Origin: CBDCWO01 sp965223405
GTDB taxonomy: Bacteria > Bacteroidota > Bacteroidia > Chitinophagales > Saprospiraceae
Direction: 5' to 3'
Assembly (NCBI GenBank): GCA_965223405.1
Contig: CBDCWO010000006.1
Span: 124,001 to 188,000, forward strand
DNA length: 64,000 nt
This document shows, piece after piece, positions 24,686 through 33,219 of this stretch. The notes beneath the pieces were generated by a model. That model had not been told where the DNA came from. It ran no database searches and saw nothing but the letters and a program-made list of their open reading frames with translations. A program made the position numbers and the translations under genes. The stretch's first letter is position 1; each line of letters starts with the position of its first letter.

Positions 24686-25642
24686 ATGATTGAAGAACGA
24701 GACATATTAAAGTATTTACAGGGCCAGGCTTCTCAGGAAGAAGAACTTGCTATCCGGAAATGGATAGCAGAAGATGAGCAGAATCAAAGACAGCTTGAAT
24801 TTTATCAACGAATCTGGATTGAAGCTGATCTGGCTGGTGAAATCCGTTTGCCGGATGTGGATGCAGCATGGAATAATCTAGATTACGATCTTTTTTCCAG
24901 CAGGCCCTCCCACCAAATTCGTTGGTGGTCTATCACCAGTGTAGCGGCTACAATCCTAATTATTCTAGGGCTAACCCTGTATATATTTTATCCCCGCGAC
25001 CGATATATTCATCACATTACCGGCAATAATGCAGAGCAGATTCAACTCAGTGATGGATCGTTAGTGCAACTTTCTCCCGGCACCCAAATTTTGTACCCCG
25101 AATCATTTTCCAAACTGGATAGTCGCCAGATAGAATTAATAACTGGTGATATTCACATCGAGGTTATTGATGATGAATCAAAACCATTTAGAGTAGAAGT
25201 CTATCCTGCCGGCATCTCAGTAAAAGGAACTATATTTAAGGCCCGGACAGATAGTGTGACTGCAGTGGTTGAAAACTTGCAAGGATTGATTCGGTTTTTT
25301 GACTTAAATGATGAATCCAAAGGTCAAGATGTGGAAGAAGGACAAATTGTGCAGTTTGATGGTTCTGAATTTAAAGATATAACCCCAGCACCTCCTCCCC
25401 CACCGGAACCTCCGCCGGGTAGATTATTCACTGTCGATCAAATTATCGAAATTCTTCAATGGAGGTATCCTGTGCGCACGGAGTTCACTCCTTATATGAA
25501 GTCTTATCCCGGTAGAATCCGATTGGATACCGGACAGAATCTGGATGGAATGATTCAACAAATGGATAGTACGGCTCAGCTTGACTACATCAAAAGAGGA
25601 AATCGCTATATTTTTTATGGTATCAGACCTATAGATCAATAG
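24686..25642 (+). CDS. FecR-family anti-sigma factor
   Basis: This 318-aa single-pass inner-membrane protein has an N-terminal cytoplasmic sigma-binding region (residues 1-80). A membrane helix follows near 90-105 (ATILIILGLTLYIFY), and then a periplasmic FecR domain (IQLSDGSLVQLSPGTQILYPESF, FRVEVYPAGISVKGTIFKAR). A proline-rich linker (PPPPPEPPP) leads into a C-terminal DUF4974/STN-like domain that would contact the signalling domain of a TonB receptor. The gene is intact and pairs with the upstream ECF sigma gene. The usual SusC-like partner is absent downstream, where the sequence becomes non-coding and mobile-element rich. Confidence 0.9.
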   Translation: MIEERDILKYLQGQASQEEELAIRKWIAEDEQNQRQLEFYQRIWIEADLAGEIRLPDVDAAWNNLDYDLFSSRPSHQIRWWSITSVAATILIILGLTLYIFYPRDRYIHHITGNNAEQIQLSDGSLVQLSPGTQILYPESFSKLDSRQIELITGDIHIEVIDDESKPFRVEVYPAGISVKGTIFKARTDSVTAVVENLQGLIRFFDLNDESKGQDVEEGQIVQFDGSEFKDITPAPPPPPEPPPGRLFTVDQIIEILQWRYPVRTEFTPYMKSYPGRIRLDTGQNLDGMIQQMDSTAQLDYIKRGNRYIFYGIRPIDQ

Positions 25643-25951
25643 AGTGCTCGAGATACATTCATGAGCCGAGGTGAAAAAATCAAGACTTTGTTGGTTCTTG
25701 AATTTAGAAGTGATTTAAAAACAAATTGTTAATTGATTTGCATGCCATTGATTCTCAATACGTCAGCTTTTTCTCGATCCATCCGCGAGCGCCGAAGCTA
25801 CTCAGCGGAGGCGCTAACTGTGGCTATGAATCTCAAAAAGAGCTTCGTCTTGAAAATCAAGCGCATACAACTCATTTTAACATCTGTTTTTAAATCACTT
25901 CATAGTCTTGCAACAACCACTAGGAACATCCAAGCGATTATTTCCCTATGA
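25643..25951. other. Gene-free stretch after the sigma/FecR pair
   Basis: No convincing coding sequence was found. The only visible structure is an inverted repeat AGCGCC (25788-25793) / GGCGCT (25810-25815) with a 16-base loop, which could act as a terminator-like hairpin but lacks a following T run. A SusC-type gene would normally start here. Confidence 0.5.
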
Positions 25952-26419
25952 CTAACTATAGTCTAATGCAATTAGCTTCCCTTTTATCTTACTTCCCTCT
26001 CTTTTAATCTTTCTAAGGGTTAATGCTATGATTACGGCAATTGCGATAAACCTAAAAACATTACCTCCTAACCTGAGTTCGACTAATGATTTGATCACAG
26101 AAGTCATTGAAATAGTGAGATTTAGACAAGAAAAATGCAGTAATAGCAGCGCTATTTGCAAGGCTTTTATTGGCTAAAGATTGCTGTTTCAATGGCTTTA
26201 ACCTTAAAAATCAGTTAATAATCAAAAGATCAACTAATTTGAATTTATAAATATATGACTATCAGCTTACTGTGAATAAATGATTGGTCGAACTCAGGTT
26301 CCTAAGCCACCGATCGCATTTGTAGCCTCTATATCAAAGATTGACCAGTAAAAATTCATTAGAATATGCGTTCCAATAGGAACCCACATATTATTATCCC
26401 ATTCGATGTATAACCTGGA
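25952..26419 (-). pseudogene. CPBP-family intramembrane metalloprotease, C-terminal part interrupted by a MITE
   Basis: On the minus strand, 26419-26301 reads LYIEWDNNMWVPIGTHILMNFYW, which carries the third CPBP/Abi motif (LWxPIGxHxxxN). Its frame is broken by MITE copy B. After removing the MITE (26070-26300) and one copy of the AGG target repeat, the frame continues without a shift as GGLGGNVFRFIAIAVIIALTL and ends at TAG (25952-25954). The upstream motifs with the catalytic Glu pair are missing; a stop precedes position 26419. So the gene is truncated as well as interrupted. CPBP proteases cut prenylated proteins or handle bacteriocin immunity. Confidence 0.72.
26070..26300. mobile_element. 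231-bp MITE, copy B (inverted relative to copy A)
   Basis: It has the same length and nearly the same sequence as the element at 3414-3644, in reverse orientation. The ends read AACCTGAGTTCGAC and its complement. It is flanked by the direct repeat CCT (26067-26069 and 26301-26303), a 3-bp target duplication. It lies inside a CPBP-family coding sequence, whose frame is restored exactly on removal, which confirms the element's borders independently. Confidence 0.9.
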
Positions 26420-26661
26420 TTACCCTGCCAGTGAATTTACCGTGGACGCATTTTATATAAGCATTAATAACTTTACTTATAGGTATTGGATCATATCCAG
26501 GGAAATATTGTACAACAGAAAGTTCTCTATCATGTATAGCATTGATCAAAACACAAAATATTTTGGACCAAATTGATGTTATCCATTTTAAAAGGCCCAA
26601 ACTAACATTTAACAGCGATTTTGAATATTTTCAAACTCTGCATTTGGAATAGAAGTTTGCT

Positions 26662-27194
26662 TCAATCAAAATAATCCTTCGTATTTCTCTCGATAGTTTT
26701 CTTTAAACTGTGAAGATTTGTTTCCTCTTGTTTTTTGATTGATTTCCCAATTAGAGCCATCATCGATTTTGAAATCAGTCCATTTCCAGTGGCAACGGTG
26801 CTTGAACTTATCTTGGTATTTCCGTCTAAAGAAGTCATAGTAATTTTATAATCCATATCCATGAAGTCTGATGTATAAGTCATAGACATCGATTCACCTG
26901 AGACAATATCGGTAATCGTCTCCTGTATGGACATGATCTCACCGTTCGTTTCAAAATATACATTTGATACAGCCCCGATAGTGCCAGGCGTTCCACTGAC
27001 ATGATCGATTTTTGAAATCCAACCAGCCACTCTGGCAGTTTCTCTTCGTCCTGACTTACAGCCCATGACTCAGTTATTGGCTTGTCAACTATGACTTCAC
27101 ATTCATAGACAATTGCGGGTTTGATAATGCCCAAGAATATAAATCCTATGACTAAGATGGATAAAATGACGAGAATATATTTTAGATATTTCAT
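26662..27194 (-). pseudogene. SRPBCC-family protein gene with a single-base frameshift
   Basis: Two overlapping frames make up one protein. The 5' frame (from ATG 27194) has a membrane anchor (YILVILSILVIGFIFLGII) and a START-like beginning (VDKPITESWAVSQDEEKLPEWLVGFQK). The 3' frame continues IDHVSGTPGTIGAVSNVYFE and ends at 26662. They join if the A5 run (plus-strand T5 at 27009-27013) is read as A6. Intact length would be about 177 aa, usual for anchored SRPBCC proteins. Either a recent one-base deletion or an assembly error in a homopolymer explains it. Function is unknown. Confidence 0.8.
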
Positions 27195-27390
27195 AGATCT
27201 GATATTTTATTTTTAGGACACCATCATTATTATAAAGATCTGTTTTTTTCTAAATATGAACCGAATACCCTATTAGAGAACTTGTAAAGTATTAAATTTT
27301 GCAGCGTAAATCTTCATTACATATCACTATTGGCATCAAATCCGTGTCTGGCCTCTTTTCTCAAGAAATTGTCTCTCTCATTCCATTTAA

Positions 27391-27675
27391 TTATTTAGAA
27401 TTTTCCAGTGTTCGCCCATTCTGTTCTTGGTGGAAAAGGTTCCATATTACCCAATGTTCTACAATCTTTTCATTTTCGATTCTAATTAGCTCAAATACAG
27501 CAAGTTCTTGCCCTCTAAAAGTGGCTTTGGAATATCTCACGACGTAATCTCCCTGCCCTATTACTTTAACAATGAAATCATAATTAAAATCTTGAGTAGC
27601 TAAAAATCGTTTTACGACTTCTATGTTGGTCAGATGGTTTACCCAAAGGCCTGATTTTTTCGATTTGTTCCTATG
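27391..27675 (-). pseudogene. NTF2/SnoaL-like protein remnant
   Basis: The minus-strand frame 27675-27391 is open for 94 codons without an ATG. The translation has the C-terminal half of a SnoaL-like fold: EVVKRFLATQDFNYDFIVKVIGQGDYVVRYSK, then GQELAVFELIRIENEKIVEHWVIWN. The phrase IENGKIVEHW is a hallmark of the family. A TAA lies just upstream and the N-terminal 40-50 residues are missing. So it is a 5'-truncated remnant, or a gene with an unusual start. It sits in the same decay zone as the MITE and the frameshifted SRPBCC gene. Confidence 0.6.
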
Positions 27676-27843
27676 TTATGCTTTTTGAGGTCTTGTATTT
27701 GTACTTATGTAATTAGAATTTCATACCATGGATCGGACAACAATCCCAACTTCAATCTGTCCGTTTTTAGTTACTGAAGATTTTGTAATTTAGATGAGGT
27801 TGGTCTATTTTCAAGAAAGAAAATTTTCAAGATTATTTTACCT

Positions 27844-29226
27844 ATGAAATATTCAGATATAAGATACATGCTTATAACCTTGACTACAACGCTTTTTTTT
27901 TGTTGTGGGCAGAAAGGGGATGATTTTGGGAACCTGCGCGAAGAAAAAGAACTGATAGTTTTCGCTGATTCAATTTTTCAAGGGCACATAGATACTGGCA
28001 ACATTGCGGGTTGTGCAGTCTTGATATACAAAGGAGAACAAAAAATTATCGATAAAAAATATGGGTATGCAAGCCTTGAGCTTCACGCTCCAATGCCTGA
28101 AAATCCTGTTTTTGAGATTGGCTCCGTAACCAAACAGTTTACCGCTGCAGCTATTTTAAAGTTGGTTGAAGAAAATAGAATTTCATTAGACGATGATATT
28201 ACTGAGTACTTGGATTTTAATACTCAGGGAAGAAGAGTAACCATCAATCAACTTCTGAATCATACCTCGGGAATAGCAAGTTATACGGAAATTCCCGAAT
28301 TCAGCTCGATGTCACTACACTCTCTCGATCGGGATACGATGATCCGAATAGTGGAAAAAGCTGGGTACCTATTTGAGCCAGGAGAGGTTATGAGTTATAA
28401 TAATTCAGCATATTTCTTCCTGGGGTTGATTATCGAAAATCTCACAGGTAAATCTTACGAAATGTACTTGCAAGAAATATTTTTTACCCCATTGGGTATG
28501 CTCAACACTTCTTATTGCTCTAATACCAAAATTGTAAAAAACAAGGTTTATGGCTATAGTGAATCCCCGGAAGGTCTTGTGCAAAAAGAACATATTGATC
28601 ATACCTGGCCATATGCAGCCGGATCTTTATGCAGCACCGCTGAAGATCTAATGATTTGGCTAAAATCATTACATTCTGGCAAGGCATTATCAAGTAAAAG
28701 TTACCAAAAACTCATTACCGCTCAGTCCTTAAATGATGGAACTCCTTTAAGGTATGCAATGGGCATCCTCCATTACGACCATTTTGGAAATGAGGTAATC
28801 GAACATAGTGGAGGTATTAATGGATTCAGCTCTGCCTCAAGATTTTACCCAGAAGAAGACCTATATGTTATTTGTCTTAAAAATTCAACCGGCCCAAACT
28901 ATATTGCCGAAAACCTAGTTAGTGCAATAATTTGGAAGTTGATAGAGAAGAAGAATAATCCAAATTTGAAAATTGAACCCGAGCTCATCGGGTTTTCAGG
29001 TTCTTACAAAGGATTGGTAATGGGGCAGCAAACGACAATGGAATTGACGGTAACACCCGAACACTTGATCCTCCATTATGAAGGTAGGGATAATGCCGAT
29101 ACTGTAAAATCATATATTGGACACAAAACTTGGATGGATGGTAACAAAATTATCACGTTGAGTGATGATGAAGTTACAATGGATATTTTGTACGGTTATT
29201 TCAGGTTGAAAAAAATAAGGCAATAA
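27844..29226 (+). CDS. Serine hydrolase, class C beta-lactamase/DD-peptidase fold, lipoprotein
   Basis: This 460-aa exported protein has a signal peptide ending in FFCC (Cys 20/21), giving lipid anchoring. The catalytic motif SVTK is at residues 94-97, the Y-x-N motif is Y185-N-N187, and the third motif HSGG occurs near residue 320. This fits PF00144 enzymes (esterases, D-aminopeptidases, penicillin-binding proteins, beta-lactamases), and the residues needed for acylation are all present. A C-terminal domain of about 100 residues follows, as in many Bacteroidota homologues. Substrate is unknown and a resistance role should not be assumed. It is monocistronic. Confidence 0.88.
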   Translation: MKYSDIRYMLITLTTTLFFCCGQKGDDFGNLREEKELIVFADSIFQGHIDTGNIAGCAVLIYKGEQKIIDKKYGYASLELHAPMPENPVFEIGSVTKQFTAAAILKLVEENRISLDDDITEYLDFNTQGRRVTINQLLNHTSGIASYTEIPEFSSMSLHSLDRDTMIRIVEKAGYLFEPGEVMSYNNSAYFFLGLIIENLTGKSYEMYLQEIFFTPLGMLNTSYCSNTKIVKNKVYGYSESPEGLVQKEHIDHTWPYAAGSLCSTAEDLMIWLKSLHSGKALSSKSYQKLITAQSLNDGTPLRYAMGILHYDHFGNEVIEHSGGINGFSSASRFYPEEDLYVICLKNSTGPNYIAENLVSAIIWKLIEKKNNPNLKIEPELIGFSGSYKGLVMGQQTTMELTVTPEHLILHYEGRDNADTVKSYIGHKTWMDGNKIITLSDDEVTMDILYGYFRLKKIRQ

Positions 29227-29610
29227 GGATGCTGTAGTTACCTCCCCACTGATGGGTAGTGCATATCTAAATGGGCTCTAACATTTAACGGATTGAAACA
29301 AAAAAGAAATACTTTTCCCTAAAATGGATTTAGTGCCTGTAAAATCGAAATAATTCTTTGGCTATGCTAAATAGCTAGAATTCTCATTATATTCGTGGCA
29401 CTCTTCAAATCGAAGAATTCCGCTATATCCTATCTTCAGGTTTTTATCATCAGTATTCATTTGATCAGCTTTTTTAACCGCTCTAATAATTGAGTGTAAG
29501 ACTTATTGCTAGCGTCTTTAACATAAATACACTCTTTAAAATTACTAATTTCGCAGGTTTAGAAAACGTCCACCCTATGACTTCAAATTTATTGTTGGGC
29601 TTAGTTAAAT
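29227..29610. other. Gene-free stretch with possible short coding relics
   Basis: On the minus strand a 34-codon open frame ends at 29457 (with YVKDASNKSYTQLLERLKKLIK). Its stop overlaps, in ATGA fashion, a 32-codon frame at 29362-29460. Both look protein-like but match nothing I recognise and are very short, so they are noted only as possible relics. Confidence 0.3.
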
Positions 29611-30165
29611 CTATAATTTGAAACTATCTAGAATTTGTTCTCCAATTTCTTTATAATTATCAAATTGTTCTTGTTCACAGGTTAAGGTCAATACATAAGC
29701 TTTATCATTTTTCACCCAACAATATTGTTCGAATTTCAACTTATAAATTCCTTGATCACCAGTGAATACAACTTTTTGAAATTCGATGTTATTTACATTC
29801 AATCGGTCACTTGACAAAAGTTCTCCGTTTGTGAGTAGTTTTTTCACCTGTGCTTCTGAAATTTCCACATATTTATCCAACCCCATGTCCATTCCTTTCA
29901 AGTTTTGAATTATTAGGTTAATATTTTCCCTAAAATCGTCATTCTTAGGTTCTAATTCCGAAAAGATGATGAATTTAGTTCCCATGAGCCCCGAACTATC
30001 AAGAGTCCAATTACTGGGATAATCAATAGAATAATCATGTCCTTTTAGGTTTACCCAGCCTTCGTGCTTCTTTTCATTAGTATTCTTCTCGGTGTTTTGG
30101 GCAAAATTCACAAATCCAAGCAAGAATAATGGTAAAATAAAAATCAATCTTTTCGGCATAATCAT
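29611..30165 (-). CDS. Exported PsbP/DcrB-like protein
   Basis: This 184-aa protein has a signal peptide (cleavage after GFVNFAQ, about residue 22). Its alpha-beta domain resembles the PsbP/DcrB/Mog1 fold: GHDYSIDYPSNWTLDSS, then KFIIFSELEPKNDDFRENINLIIQ, ending EQILDSFKL. Such proteins are common and poorly characterised in Bacteroidota. Two ATGs (30165 and 30159) are equally possible as starts. It is monocistronic. Confidence 0.7.
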   Translation of the reverse strand: MIMPKRLIFILPLFLLGFVNFAQNTEKNTNEKKHEGWVNLKGHDYSIDYPSNWTLDSSGLMGTKFIIFSELEPKNDDFRENINLIIQNLKGMDMGLDKYVEISEAQVKKLLTNGELLSSDRLNVNNIEFQKVVFTGDQGIYKLKFEQYCWVKNDKAYVLTLTCEQEQFDNYKEIGEQILDSFKL

Positions 30166-30360
30166 TAATTAAATCGAAATATAAAGATATAAATATATGG
30201 AATTCATCAATACATTTTCCATCATTAGAAACCATTAGAAGTCATTTTTATCAACGGTAATTATCTGTTTATCAACTATTGATATATTGTTAACTTGCAA
30301 TGCCTTTACTGTTCCAATCAATAACCTGAATGATTTCTCCAATCGCGTATCTTAGATACA

Positions 30361-31494
30361 CTATTTTGTGAGCTCTTGCATCTCCGACGGTGTGTTTACA
30401 TTGAGTAACCACTTGCGATCCGGCATATCCAGGACCTCAACTTCACTATTAATCAGGACTTTGCGGGGACAACTGTATCCCAAACTAAGAAAGTGCAAGA
30501 TCTGTGGGTACGCCTTAGGTTCCCAAATGGTAAATAAAGGATCCGGAAACCCGGTCTCAGGATTAAGGAAGGCTGTTGCGAGTTTGGCAGGATTACGATG
30601 ACGTATCAGAAATTCCACGGCTTCTTCATCGACAAATGGCAAATCGCAGGCAGTAACCAAAAATGCCTGATTTGGGAACTGACTGTATGCTGTCAGGATA
30701 GCACCCATGGCTCCCAAGTCTACAAAACGGTCCGCAATGGTACTTTCGATCCCCAACTCATCCAACTGGTCCTCGCGACAAGATAAAAATATGTCGGAGA
30801 TGAAGCGCTTCAGCAATTTTTGTAAATGAACTCTCTGAGGAATGCCATGATACTCAATAAGGCCTTTGTCAAATCCCATCCGCTGACTTTTTCCACCGGC
30901 CAATACTAATCCATATAGTTCCGGAACAGTCCGGACCATCAGATTTTTAAAAAAATCAACTATTGCTTGTTGTTCATCCCAACCCAGGACAGGAATCTGT
31001 TCCAGATCAGTAAGAAGTTCCTTTAGAAAGGGATACATCTCTACCTCACCCTTAAGTAAAATCAGGTCTACTTCCGATATTTGTTCTTTGCGCTTCAATA
31101 AGGATTTTTCCTTACGAGGATCAATAATCACAATCTGCCTCTGGGCCGGAAAGTGGTTTCCATTTACCAAGACCATATCCATGTTCTGAAAGAGCCGTTT
31201 CCTCTGGTATTCGTCTGAGAATTCTTTAGTATTTATTTGATGATATCTGATTTTGTCATCAACGACTATTTTCGCTCCGGCAGAGACTAAATCCTCACCG
31301 CCTGGCTTTTGTTCACCGGCATGATGATCAGCATCCACATAGGCCATATTCCACTTTTTTCCCAGTTTTTGAATTAATCGGGTGCACAAGTTTTTAACCT
31401 CAGAACAGGTAGTTCCTAAAATCGCCCATTCATTACGTCCAAAATCCCCGAGTTTGGGTTTGGCAAGAGGGGGATGTTTTTGATGAGGTTTCAT
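30361..31494 (-). CDS. mobA: MobA-type molybdenum cofactor guanylyltransferase with MobB-like N-terminal domain
   Basis: This 377-aa protein has a MobA nucleotidyltransferase domain from about residue 193 (LVLAGGKSQRMGFDKG, then VTACDLPFVDEEAV), expected to attach GMP to molybdopterin. Residues 20-185 resemble MobB, a P-loop protein. But the loop reads AILGTTCSEVKN, which lacks the GxxGSGKT residues, so nucleotide binding by that part is doubtful. It is the last gene of the Moco operon; moaC ends 43 bp upstream. The fusion suggests that the MobB part has become a structural accessory (inference). Confidence 0.85.
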   Translation of the reverse strand: MKPHQKHPPLAKPKLGDFGRNEWAILGTTCSEVKNLCTRLIQKLGKKWNMAYVDADHHAGEQKPGGEDLVSAGAKIVVDDKIRYHQINTKEFSDEYQRKRLFQNMDMVLVNGNHFPAQRQIVIIDPRKEKSLLKRKEQISEVDLILLKGEVEMYPFLKELLTDLEQIPVLGWDEQQAIVDFFKNLMVRTVPELYGLVLAGGKSQRMGFDKGLIEYHGIPQRVHLQKLLKRFISDIFLSCREDQLDELGIESTIADRFVDLGAMGAILTAYSQFPNQAFLVTACDLPFVDEEAVEFLIRHRNPAKLATAFLNPETGFPDPLFTIWEPKAYPQILHFLSLGYSCPRKVLINSEVEVLDMPDRKWLLNVNTPSEMQELTK

Positions 31495-31537
31495 ACCACT
31501 GTTATTAGTTACACGGTTACTTAGTTAACAACCAATG

Positions 31538-32017
31538 CTAAGATTTGATTAAATAATCTTTTTTCCCACCTCTTTTTTCCACTAGATGGATATCAGATAT
31601 ACGGATTTCATGCGACATCGCCTTGCACATGTCATAAATGGTTAATGCTGCGATGCAAACTCCTGTTAATGCTTCCATTTCCACTCCGGTCTTACCGGTG
31701 AGGGTTGCCGTACACTCTATCATGACAATGTCCTTATCATCGATCCATATTTGCAGATCACAGTGATCCAGTCCCAATGGATGACATAGAGGAATTAACT
31801 CACCCGTCTTTTTTGCTGCCATTACACCGGCAATAATCGCGGTCTGAAACACCGCTCCTTTGGGAGAATTCCCGGCATTGGACTTAAGCATTTCCAGTAT
31901 CACCGGTGTGAGATGTACTTTTCCTCTTGCTCTCGCCAAACGAGATGTATTTGCTTTATTTGAAACCGAGACCATGGTGGGTTTTCCATCCTTAATATGG
32001 CTAAACTTCTGATTCAT
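31538..32017 (-). CDS. moaC: Cyclic pyranopterin monophosphate synthase
   Basis: This 159-aa enzyme acts after MoaA in the first stage of molybdopterin synthesis, making cyclic pyranopterin monophosphate. Family motifs visible are KGAVFQTAIIAGVMAAKKTGELIPLCHPL, then GVEMEALTGVCIAALTIYDMCKA and a C-terminal HLVEKRGGKKDY. Length is normal. The ATG at 32017 overlaps the moeA stop by 4 bp (ATGA), so the longer frame to 32101 is rejected. Confidence 0.96.
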   Translation of the reverse strand: MNQKFSHIKDGKPTMVSVSNKANTSRLARARGKVHLTPVILEMLKSNAGNSPKGAVFQTAIIAGVMAAKKTGELIPLCHPLGLDHCDLQIWIDDKDIVMIECTATLTGKTGVEMEALTGVCIAALTIYDMCKAMSHEIRISDIHLVEKRGGKKDYLIKS

Positions 32018-33219
32018 ATAAAATGTTCCTTTGTCGGTAAAAAAGAAATTAATTCTCCAGGAAAATACGCATCTCGGTTCGGAGGAAAATGAGCGATACA
32101 ATTACTTCGTAATAAATTGGCATGATCTCCGGATCCGCGACCTGGATAAAGTTTAATCGCAACGCGTCCTGCTTTTATTTCCCAAAAGGCCGGTACAAAA
32201 AAATCCAGTCCTGCTCTATATTGTAACGAATCCAACAAAACCCCACGACTCCAAGCTTGATTTTTCAATCCGAGAGATTTTCTCAGCCAAGGTAATAGAT
32301 ACACCCAGAAGCACATATAGGTAGAAACCGGATTTCCCGGAAGAGCAAATACCCGGCAAGAATCTTCCAGCTTCCCAAACCAAAACGGCTTACCTGGCTT
32401 CTGATTAATCCGGTGGAATATCTTCTCTACTCCCAGTTGATTCAATACCTCAGGTAAGAAATCAAATTTGCCTTTCGAGACACCTCCACTCACAATTAAA
32501 ACATCATAATAACTCAAATATTTGCGAATACGCTCTCTTATTGTCTTTTCATCGTCCGGAATATGGTCCATGGCAACAGGTATATTCCATTTGTCAAATA
32601 CCGATTTTAAAGTCAAGGTATTTGATCTGCGTATCTGATGAGGTTGTGGAATTTTCGCTACATCGATCAATTCATCACCGCTGGAAATTATCATGATCAT
32701 TGGCCACTTTTTGACACTAAGCTGGTCTTTCCCAATACTTGCTGCTATACCTATGACTGCAGGATCGATGCGAACTGGAGATTTAACCAACAATTCTCCT
32801 GCGTTTCGGTCGGTTGCCTGGTGATGAACATTTTGAGCTTTCGTTATCGAATCTAATGTCAGTATAGCTTGATTATCGGTAATTTTGACATCTTCATACC
32901 GAACCACTGTGTCTGCACCAACTGGTAATGATGCTCCGGTCATAATTTCAAAACACGAAGTAGAATCTTTCAACTCATTTTGCGGTGTGCCGGCTGCAAT
33001 TTTATCCATTATCCGAAACTTCCTCAATCCTTTCGAATACGCCTCGTAGCGAATGCAAATCCCGTCCATCGCCACCCGGTCATATGGTGGAAAATCGCGG
33101 TCAGCTAACAGATCTTCATCCAGCACCCGACCAATACCAAGGCCTAGAGGTACCAATTCAGATCCATAATTTTTGGATGTTGCTAATATCCTGTGTTGTG
33201 CTTCAATTACGGGAATCAT
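32014..33219 (-). CDS. moeA: Molybdopterin molybdenumtransferase
   Basis: This 401-aa enzyme inserts molybdate into adenylated molybdopterin. It shows an N-terminal PFAM MoeA_N region (LLADRDFPPYDRVAMDGICIR), MTGASLPVGADTVVRYED, then the MoCF-binding domain (IMIISSGDELID, SGGVSKGKFDF, ALPGNPVSTYMCFW) and a C-terminal beta domain. The length is usual. It overlaps moaA upstream by 4 bp and moaC downstream by 4 bp, so all three are translated as a unit. Confidence 0.96.
   Translation of the reverse strand: MIPVIEAQHRILATSKNYGSELVPLGLGIGRVLDEDLLADRDFPPYDRVAMDGICIRYEAYSKGLRKFRIMDKIAAGTPQNELKDSTSCFEIMTGASLPVGADTVVRYEDVKITDNQAILTLDSITKAQNVHHQATDRNAGELLVKSPVRIDPAVIGIAASIGKDQLSVKKWPMIMIISSGDELIDVAKIPQPHQIRRSNTLTLKSVFDKWNIPVAMDHIPDDEKTIRERIRKYLSYYDVLIVSGGVSKGKFDFLPEVLNQLGVEKIFHRINQKPGKPFWFGKLEDSCRVFALPGNPVSTYMCFWVYLLPWLRKSLGLKNQAWSRGVLLDSLQYRAGLDFFVPAFWEIKAGRVAIKLYPGRGSGDHANLLRSNCIAHFPPNRDAYFPGELISFLPTKEHFI

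Noticed and set aside
26394..26600. Minus-strand 68-codon frame upstream of the CPBP remnant
   Set aside because: It contains a protein-like stretch (YDPIPISKVINAYIKCVHGKF) faintly like a dehydrogenase C-terminus, but it is short, ends in another frame from the CPBP part and could not be assigned.
27844..29226. Antibiotic-resistance beta-lactamase
   Set aside because: Motifs fit the whole PF00144 hydrolase family, which is mostly peptidases and esterases; nothing shows beta-lactam specificity.
29362..29540. Two very short overlapping minus-strand frames
   Set aside because: Only 32 and 34 codons, no recognised family and no promoter; listed only as possible relics.
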